A DNA stretch of 7,516 nt. Source: Fimbriimonadaceae bacterium (GTDB taxonomy: Bacteria > Armatimonadota > Fimbriimonadia > Fimbriimonadales > Fimbriimonadaceae). Position numbers and translations under genes: made by a program. Of this stretch, positions 1-5,375 are shown one piece after another; within the stretch, counting starts at the first letter, position 1, and every line of letters starts with the position of its first letter. Below the pieces are notes generated by a model. It saw only the letters and a program-made list of their open reading frames with translations, was not told the DNA's origin and did no database searches. Where the stretch lies: positions 1 to 7,516 of the forward strand of contig CANFJD010000136.1 in assembly GCA_947447315.1 (NCBI GenBank). The letters are read 5' to 3'.

Positions 1-502
1 CCACTTCCCTCATACCGTTGTCGCCAACCAATCATACGCGGCAACACTTCTAACCACCGCCCTAGAGTCACAGGGTCTGCGAGTGGTTCTAGGTCCATCC
101 CTCACGGGGAACTTGCCCGAGATTGCGGATCGCTACGCGGCGTTGATCCAAGCCTTGCCCAAAGGGACGGCACTGTTAGGAACCGGTGAGTCAACACTAC
201 AAATTGGCGGAACGGGTCTGGGCGGCAGATGCCAACATTTTGCCCTTCAGTCGGCGATCGCATTAGCCGAGACCCGAGGCATCAGCTTGTTGGCTGGCTC
301 AACCGACGGGACTGACGGTCCAACCGACTACGCTGGTGCAATCATCAATGGCAAGACGTTATCTATGGCTGATCGTCTGGATGCCCTTCAACACTTAAAA
401 AACTTCGACAGTAATACGTTTCTGGACCGGGCGAATGCATTGATTGTCTCCGGTGCCACACAATCTAACATCAATGACGTCGTGATAGCCGTCCATGTAT
501 AG
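1..502 (+). CDS. Glycerate 2-kinase (MOFRL family), C-terminal part
   Basis: The frame is open from base 2 (the 5' part lies left of the window) and stops with TAG at 500-502, giving 166 visible residues. This is the MOFRL domain of the GckA/TtuD-type glycerate kinase, a cytoplasmic enzyme that phosphorylates D-glycerate with ATP, normally to 2-phosphoglycerate feeding glycolysis. Visible signatures are GTGES at residues 60-64, the glycine-rich GGTGLGGRCQHFAL at 69-82 (family form is close to GxGxGGRNQExAL), STDGTDGPTDYAGA at 100-113, which is the family hallmark, and the closing SNINDV at 155-160. The Cys-Gln-His in place of the usual Asn-Gln-Glu is a mild variation. The C-terminus ends where the family normally ends, so there is no sign of truncation. 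Many relatives are annotated as hydroxypyruvate reductase, a historical misnomer. Family assignment is firm; the exact product isomer is inferred from the family. The next gene starts 6 bp downstream, suggesting co-transcription. Confidence 0.92.
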   Translation, partial: HFPHTVVANQSYAATLLTTALESQGLRVVLGPSLTGNLPEIADRYAALIQALPKGTALLGTGESTLQIGGTGLGGRCQHFALQSAIALAETRGISLLAGSTDGTDGPTDYAGAIINGKTLSMADRLDALQHLKNFDSNTFLDRANALIVSGATQSNINDVVIAVHV

Positions 503-508
503 GTATCG

Positions 509-2455
509 ATGATGATGATTCTTGCTGCAACCCTCGCCTTCGCGTACGACTCTGAGCCTCGTGCCCTCACGATCTTTACGGACCATATGGTTTTGCAACG
601 GCAGAAACCCATTCCGGTCTTCGGCTTAGGCGCTCCTGGCTCTTCGGTCTCGGTCGAGCTCAACGGTAAAAAGGCGAACACCAAGGTGGATGATAAAGGG
701 CGATGGCTTGTAAAGCTTCCCGCCATGAACGCCGGCGGTCCGTACGAATTAACGATTAATGGTAACGTCGCTGCCCGTGATGTACTCATTGGCGAAGTTT
801 GGATCGCAAGTGGTCAGTCCAATATGGAGTGGAGCGTTGCCGGATCACCTAACGACTACCCTGCGGCTCAAGCCGCGTCGAAGCCACCGATACGCATGTT
901 CACCGTGGCCAAGGCCAGCGTGCCCGATCCGGCCGCCGATGTAATTGGCAGCTGGCAGCCAGCATCCGCAACAACGGTTGCGGGCTTTTCTGGAGTGGGC
1001 TTCTGGTTCGCAGAGTCTCTATACCGGACTCTCGGCATCCCAATCGGCATCATCCACACCAGCTGGGGAGGCACTCCGGCCGAAAGCTGGACCAGCATCG
1101 AGAAACTCAGTCAGACACCCTCGATGAAACGACGGGTCGCCGAGCACATGAAAATGCAGGGGGCAGATAAAACCGAGGCACTGGCAAAATACAACAAAGA
1201 GTTAGAGGCATATAATGCCGCCATTGCCGACACCGGAATTTCCCGCGAGGCATCTGAATACAATCAGCCATCCTTCGTGGACAGTGGCTGGAAATCGGTC
1301 ACCATGCCCGACACAATCGAAGTGATAGAAGGGCGGCCCATCGATGGCGCGTTCTGGCTACGTAAGGAGTTCACTCTCAGTCAGGGCGGAGCTGGCATCG
1401 TCACTCTGGGTGCCATCGACGACTTCGACCAAACATGGATCAACGGTCAATTCGTTGGAAAGACCGGCGCAGAAACCGCAAATCACTGGAGCCACCCGCG
1501 CCGGTATGAGATTCCCGCTGGCATCTTGAAAGCAGGCAGAAATGTGATCGCTGTGCGAGGGTACGACTCTGGCGGTGCCGGCGGATTTACGGGTCCAGCC
1601 TCCGAGCTCAAACTCACACTCGCGAACGGCGAGTCAACTTCCTTGGTTGGAGCCTGGAAATACAAGCTGGAACGTGAAATCAAACCTTTGCCGCAACCCA
1701 CTGCTCCGCTCGGCATTGGAAACCCGTGGTCCATCGCTAGCTTGTACAACGGCATGATTGCCCCCTTAGTGCCATACGGACTACGCGGAGCCATTTGGTA
1801 TCAAGGGGAGTCAAACGCTGACCGTAGCGAGCAGTACGCCACGCTCTTCCCGGCGATGATCACCGACTGGCGAGAAAGATTCAAGCAGGGAGATTTCCCC
1901 TTTTACTACGTCCAATTGGCAAACTACATGCAAGACGGAGACCAACCCAGCGACGGTGGCTGGGCCGAATTACGCGACGCCCAGGATCGAACCCGCGCCC
2001 TGAAAAATGCTGAACTAGCCTGTATTTTGGATATCGGTGAGTCTGGAGACATTCACCCTAAAAATAAGCGGGATGTAGGCTATCGATTGGCACGCATCGC
2101 ATTGGCCCGGGATTATGGTCAAAAGGTTATCTACAGCGGTCCTCGACCAGCAAAGGTGACGGCGCAACAGAACCAGATCGTCGTGACCTACACCAACGCT
2201 AGTGGACTTAGAACAAACGATGGCAAGACACCTCGGGCATTCGCAATTGCCGGCGACGAAGGAAAGTTTTACTGGGCTGAAGCCAAGATTCAGGGCAATT
2301 CCGTGGCACTAACCAGTGCCAATGTCGCAAGTCCGAAATATGTTCGCTACGCTTGGGCTAACAATCCACCGGTCAACCTTATCAATGGCGAAAACCTACC
2401 GGCCGTTCCGTTCCGGACCGATAAGAAGCCGTACACCACCGCGACCGCTGACTAG
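509..2455 (+). CDS. Sialate O-acetylesterase-like SGNH hydrolase
   Basis: The 648-residue protein is a carbohydrate esterase of the sialate O-acetylesterase family, expected to remove O-acetyl groups from sialic acids or other acetylated glycans. The family's N-terminal beta-rich region (FTDHMVLQRQKPIPVFG, 23-39) is followed by the nucleophile block GQSNMEW (102-108, Ser104), then HTSWGGTPAESW (183-194), WYQGESNA (430-437), and the Asp-x-His of GDIHPKNK (513-520, Asp514 and His516). All catalytic elements are present. Residues about 255-375 look like the galactose-binding-like jelly-roll insert common in this family (FDQTWINGQFVG, then RRYEIPAGILKAGRNVIAVRG). The start is one of three consecutive ATGs (509, 512, 515), 6 bp after the glycerate kinase stop and in the same frame, so no earlier start is possible. 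Only a weak AGG (501-503) serves as ribosome-binding site. The signal sequence is oddly short (about 12 residues, no basic N-region), so secretion is likely from the family but not certain. Exact substrate is unknown. Confidence 0.93.
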   Translation: MMMILAATLAFAYDSEPRALTIFTDHMVLQRQKPIPVFGLGAPGSSVSVELNGKKANTKVDDKGRWLVKLPAMNAGGPYELTINGNVAARDVLIGEVWIASGQSNMEWSVAGSPNDYPAAQAASKPPIRMFTVAKASVPDPAADVIGSWQPASATTVAGFSGVGFWFAESLYRTLGIPIGIIHTSWGGTPAESWTSIEKLSQTPSMKRRVAEHMKMQGADKTEALAKYNKELEAYNAAIADTGISREASEYNQPSFVDSGWKSVTMPDTIEVIEGRPIDGAFWLRKEFTLSQGGAGIVTLGAIDDFDQTWINGQFVGKTGAETANHWSHPRRYEIPAGILKAGRNVIAVRGYDSGGAGGFTGPASELKLTLANGESTSLVGAWKYKLEREIKPLPQPTAPLGIGNPWSIASLYNGMIAPLVPYGLRGAIWYQGESNADRSEQYATLFPAMITDWRERFKQGDFPFYYVQLANYMQDGDQPSDGGWAELRDAQDRTRALKNAELACILDIGESGDIHPKNKRDVGYRLARIALARDYGQKVIYSGPRPAKVTAQQNQIVVTYTNASGLRTNDGKTPRAFAIAGDEGKFYWAEAKIQGNSVALTSANVASPKYVRYAWANNPPVNLINGENLPAVPFRTDKKPYTTATAD

Positions 2456-2465
2456 TTACGAAGTT

Positions 2466-2497
2466 GTCTGGGGCCAGATTTTTGTCGGGCCCCAGGC
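2466..2497. terminator. GC-rich hairpin between convergent genes
   Basis: An 8-bp perfect inverted repeat (CTGGGGCC at 2468-2475, GGCCCCAG at 2488-2495) extends by a T-G and a G-C pair to about 10 bp, with a 12-base loop. It lies 10 bp after the esterase stop and 12 bp beyond the dnaB stop, so it is well placed to end transcription from both sides. Neither flank has a proper T-run; the only T-run (2479-2483) is in the loop. It may act as a bidirectional or Rho-assisted terminator or as an mRNA 3'-end stabiliser. The structure is seen; the role is inferred. Confidence 0.55.
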
Positions 2498-2509
2498 AAA
2501 TCAGATCAG

Positions 2510-3898
2510 TTAGTCTTCGTCTCGCTTCAAATTGCGGTAGCGAGCAAATGCCGGTTGGAAGCCGAGTTTTACCACCCCCGTAGGGCCGTTTCGGTGCTTG
2601 GCAATGATCACCTCGGCCGTCTCGATATCTTCGAAGTTTTCTACTTCGCGGCGGTTCTCTTCCTTCGCCTTGTAATAGCTATCCCGGTAGAGCATCATAA
2701 CGATGTCTGCTTCAGCCTCAATTGATCCCGATTCACGAATGTCCGAAAGCTGCGGTCGCTTGTCGTCCCGATTCTCTACGGCACGACTAAGCTGCGAAAG
2801 AGCGATGATTGGAACCTTGAGGAGACGGGCAGTTGTCTTCAACGTTCGCGCAATCTCAGAAATTTCCTGCACTCGGTTTTCTGGTCTCCGGTTGCTACCT
2901 CGCATGAGCTGAAGGTAGTCAACAATGATCAGTGAGAGGCCACGCTCTGCCTGGAGTCGCCGACACTTCTGCCGTAAATCGAGCGCCGTGATGTCGCTCG
3001 TCTCGTCGATAAAAATCGGCATCTGATAAAGCTCATCGCAGGCATTGGCTAGACGCTCATATTTGTCCATACTCAGCTCTCCTTCCCGCTGCAAAATCCG
3101 GGTCGATACGCCGCTAAGCATGGAGACCATTCGTCGCGTAAGCTGATCCGCGCCCATTTCTAAGGAAAAGATGGCGACTGATCCCTTGGCCTCGTTTCGG
3201 ATGAGATCTCGCGCCACATTGAGCGCAAAGTCCAGTACGAGCGACGTCTTTCCCATTGCCGGGCGGGCACCTATGATGACCAAATCACCTTCTTTGAAAC
3301 CGGTAGTGACCTCATCCAGTTCATAAAATCCCACCTTCCGCCCAATCAGGGGGATTCCAGTAGTAAGAAACTTGTCGACGTCGACAAAGAATTCTTTCGC
3401 TAACGATTCGATCGGCAAAAAGTCTTTTCCGGTGTCCTTCCGTCCAACCTCATAAACGATCTGTTCAGCCCGATCCACCCGGTCTTTTGCTTCGCCTCCG
3501 TCAGGATCGTGGGCGATCGCAATGATATCGCGTCCGGCAGTATCTAAGTTGCGGAGTTGCGAGCGATCCGCGACAATTTCGGCGTAATACTCTCCATTAG
3601 CCGCACTGGGCACAAACTCTGCCAATTGGAGGATGTAATCCTCCCCCCCGCAATCTTCAAGTTGTCCCCTCGCGGTCAGCTCATCTTTTAACGTGAGGAA
3701 GTCAATCGGACGGCTCAGCGACACCAATTGGCGCATCGCATTGAAGATCAACTGGTGAGCCGGACGGTAGAACTGTTCGGCTAACAATGACGACGTGATT
3801 TGCTCCGCCATACGTTTGCTGAGCAGCATCGAACCCAATGTTCCCATCTCCGCATCGATGCTGTGCAGTGGGATTCGCGGGTCCGAAGGGTTCGCCAT
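2510..3898 (-). CDS. dnaB: Replicative DNA helicase DnaB
   Basis: This 462-residue protein is the hexameric replicative helicase that unwinds DNA at the fork and works with primase and the helicase loader. The N-terminal primase-binding domain spans about residues 10-112 (PLHSIDAEMGTLGSMLLS at its start). After a linker, the RecA-like ATPase domain begins near 185 (TGFKEGDLVIIGARPAMGKT). The Walker A Lys217-Thr218, the FSLEMG glutamate (Glu247), the Walker B Asp327 in LIIVDYLQLM, SQLSR (368-372) and the C-terminal KHRNGPTG (434-441) are all intact. There is no intein at the P-loop or elsewhere, although dnaB is a frequent intein host. The start was placed at ATG 3896-3898 (MANPSDPRIPLHS), matching the family N-terminus. 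The frame stays open to 3994, but that would add 32 atypical residues and overlap folC. No Shine-Dalgarno is visible before this ATG. It is divergent from folC and convergent with the esterase gene. Length is normal for the family. Confidence 0.96.
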   Translation of the reverse strand: MANPSDPRIPLHSIDAEMGTLGSMLLSKRMAEQITSSLLAEQFYRPAHQLIFNAMRQLVSLSRPIDFLTLKDELTARGQLEDCGGEDYILQLAEFVPSAANGEYYAEIVADRSQLRNLDTAGRDIIAIAHDPDGGEAKDRVDRAEQIVYEVGRKDTGKDFLPIESLAKEFFVDVDKFLTTGIPLIGRKVGFYELDEVTTGFKEGDLVIIGARPAMGKTSLVLDFALNVARDLIRNEAKGSVAIFSLEMGADQLTRRMVSMLSGVSTRILQREGELSMDKYERLANACDELYQMPIFIDETSDITALDLRQKCRRLQAERGLSLIIVDYLQLMRGSNRRPENRVQEISEIARTLKTTARLLKVPIIALSQLSRAVENRDDKRPQLSDIRESGSIEAEADIVMMLYRDSYYKAKEENRREVENFEDIETAEVIIAKHRNGPTGVVKLGFQPAFARYRNLKRDED

Positions 3899-3902
3899 GG
3901 AC

Positions 3903-3932
3903 TTGGGAGTGTACTTTGCCGCACCGTATGAG
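3903..3932 (+). promoter_or_regulatory. Possible sigma70-type promoter for folC
   Basis: TTGGGA (3903-3908) and TATGAG (3927-3932) are separated by 18 bp and each match 4 of 6 consensus bases. Transcription would begin near 3939, about 20 bases before the preferred folC start at 3961 and downstream of the alternative ATG at 3928. On the opposite strand TTGTTA (3938-3933) and TACACT (3913-3908), 19 bp apart, are a weaker candidate for dnaB. It would give a nearly leaderless mRNA, in keeping with the missing ribosome-binding site. Matches this loose occur by chance. Confidence 0.25.
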
Positions 3933-3946
3933 TAACAATGCGGTGC
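3921..3946. repeat. Inverted repeat in the dnaB-folC divergent region
   Basis: GCACCG (3921-3926) and CGGTGC (3941-3946) are perfect inverted copies; over 8-base arms 7 of 8 positions pair. The centres of the arms are 20 bp apart, about two helical turns, which suits a dimeric DNA-binding protein, and the repeat overlaps the candidate promoters of both genes. It could equally be a chance match. No U-run follows on either strand, so it is not a terminator. Confidence 0.4.
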
Positions 3947-3960
3947 AGTCTCACTTCCAA

Positions 3961-5211
3961 ATGAACTACCAAGAATCATTAGCCTATATTTCATCCCTCG
4001 AAGGTCGAGGGTGGCGTTTGGAACTCGACCGGATGGAGCATTTTATTGATGTGGCCGGTTTACGCAGCTACGTTACTGGCCCCGAGAAGCCCAAATATTT
4101 TCACGTAGCCGGTACCAACGGCAAAGGTAGCGTGACGGCATTCTTACAGAGTGCTCTGGTTTCGGTGGGAATCTCCACCGGCGCATTTTTCAGCCCATAC
4201 GTCCTTGACCCAAGAGAACGGATCCAGATCGAACGTGAACTCGTCAAACCCGACGATTTCGCCACCGTGGCTACCGCAATCCGTGCTTATGCTGAATTAA
4301 TGGATGATTCTGAATTCGGCGGTGTCACCGAATTTGAATTCAAAACGGCAATGGGATTCGCCACGTGGCGGCGGGCGGGATGCCGGGCGGTCGCACTTGA
4401 AGTGGGCCTTGGCGGTCGGCTTGACGCCACCAACGTTGTCGCGCCAGCTGCTTGCGGGATCGTCAGTATCGGCCTTGATCACACCGCGATTCTTGGGCCT
4501 GACCTAGAATCCATCGGCGGAGAAAAAGCCGGAATCATCAAACCGAAAGTTCCAGTCGTTGTGGGTGAGATGGATTCGGCCCCTCGTGAGCGCATTCTAG
4601 CCCGCGCCAAAATCCTGGACGCCGCAGTCTGGAGGGTTGGCCACGACATTACGTACGATTCAGATTCCATTTCGACGCCGGCCGGAACTGTCGCGGGAGT
4701 CAAACCGATGCTTGTCGGAAGATGGCAGATGCACAACGCCGCCGTGGCGATCGGGATGCTTCATGCCGGTGGCATTGTCGATCCCCGAATCAATCACGGC
4801 ATTAACCAAGCTGCCGCACCCGGGCGATTTGAGATCCGAAACTTTCGGGGCCACCCCGTAATACTTGATGGTGCTCACAACGGACCTGCCGCCGTCGCTT
4901 TGGTGCAGACGATCTCGCAAAACTATCCGGGAGTGGAATTCACCCTCATCACAAATATGCTTGCCGGACACCACGCATCAGACTTCTACCAGCCCGTTAG
5001 CTCGATTGCCCGGCGAGCGATTATCGCCCCTATCTTCAATGTTCGCGCCCGAACCCCCAACGAAGCTCAAACCGAACTGGCACCGTACTTTGACCAAATC
5101 GACGTCCTTCCTTCCATCTCGGAGGCATTTTTGGCTGCGCGTGGTCCAATTCTAGTCACCGGTTCAAATTATCTAGTTGGGGACGCAATCCGGTTTCTGG
5201 ATAGTCAATAA
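3961..5211 (+). CDS. folC: Folylpolyglutamate synthase / dihydrofolate synthase FolC
   Basis: This 416-residue Mur-ligase-type ATP-dependent amide ligase adds glutamate to dihydropteroate and/or to reduced folates in the cytoplasm. The start ATG at 3961 gives MNYQESLAYISSL, the usual FolC N-terminus. The frame is open back to 3838, with another ATG at 3928, but those residues do not resemble the family and run into dnaB. No clear Shine-Dalgarno is present. Visible motifs are the P-loop HVAGTNGKGSV (48-58, Lys55), SPYVLDPRERIQI (78-90), EVGLGGRLDATNVV (147-160), GLDHTAILGPDLESIGGEKA (171-190) with Lys189 of EKAGIIK at the usually carbamylated position, PGRFE (287-291) and DGAHNGPA (303-310). 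Two deviations are DGAHNG where DGAHNP is usual, and LAGHHASDF (334-342) where many relatives have LxDKD. The sequence alone does not show whether it has both synthase activities or only one. The stop TAA is at 5209-5211, with no convincing plus-strand terminator after it. Confidence 0.95.
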   Translation: MNYQESLAYISSLEGRGWRLELDRMEHFIDVAGLRSYVTGPEKPKYFHVAGTNGKGSVTAFLQSALVSVGISTGAFFSPYVLDPRERIQIERELVKPDDFATVATAIRAYAELMDDSEFGGVTEFEFKTAMGFATWRRAGCRAVALEVGLGGRLDATNVVAPAACGIVSIGLDHTAILGPDLESIGGEKAGIIKPKVPVVVGEMDSAPRERILARAKILDAAVWRVGHDITYDSDSISTPAGTVAGVKPMLVGRWQMHNAAVAIGMLHAGGIVDPRINHGINQAAAPGRFEIRNFRGHPVILDGAHNGPAAVALVQTISQNYPGVEFTLITNMLAGHHASDFYQPVSSIARRAIIAPIFNVRARTPNEAQTELAPYFDQIDVLPSISEAFLAARGPILVTGSNYLVGDAIRFLDSQ

Positions 5212-5310
5212 CACCTGGAGCGATTCTCCCTCACGAGGAATTTACTACCGCTTCGGTCAATAGTCTCGCCGCGTAGACTCACACGCAGATAATCATCCTC
5301 AGAAACCCAG

Positions 5311-5358
5311 AAATAAAAAAAAGGGTCCGGATCGGTCCCAAGACCAGTCCGAACCCTT
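5311..5358 (-). terminator. Rho-independent terminator of hppA
   Basis: Read on the minus strand, a 17-base arm (5358-5342) and its partner (5337-5321) pair around a 4-base loop. There are three imperfect positions, two of which are G-U pairs in the minus-strand RNA. A run of eight T (5322-5315), then ATTT, follows directly. It begins 17 bp after the hppA stop codon, a textbook position. The plus-strand version lacks a T-run after the stem, so it should serve hppA and not folC. The rest of the 164-bp folC-hppA spacer (5212-5310) shows only minor short inverted repeats, and I see no gene in it. Confidence 0.9.
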
Positions 5359-5375
5359 CGCTTTCTGACCTTAAG

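Noticed and set aside
3218..3280. Possible intein or other insertion at the dnaB P-loop
   Set aside because: The Walker A region reads straight through as GARPAMGKTSL with no inserted sequence, and total length is normal.
3838..3960. Longer FolC start at 3838 or 3928
   Set aside because: The extra residues are the antisense of the dnaB 5' end or the spacer and are not FolC-like; MNYQESLAY at 3961 is the usual family start.
3899..3994. N-terminal extension of DnaB by 32 residues, from an ATG at 3994
   Set aside because: The added residues do not look like a DnaB N-terminus, would overlap the folC coding start, and cover the divergent promoter region; MANPSDPRIPLHS at 3898 fits the family.
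5247..5279. Small hairpins in the folC-hppA spacer (ACCG/CGGT around 5247-5257 and AGTCT/AGACT at 5262-5279)
   Set aside because: Stems are only 4-5 bp and no T-run follows, so they are not supported as a folC terminator or a small RNA.
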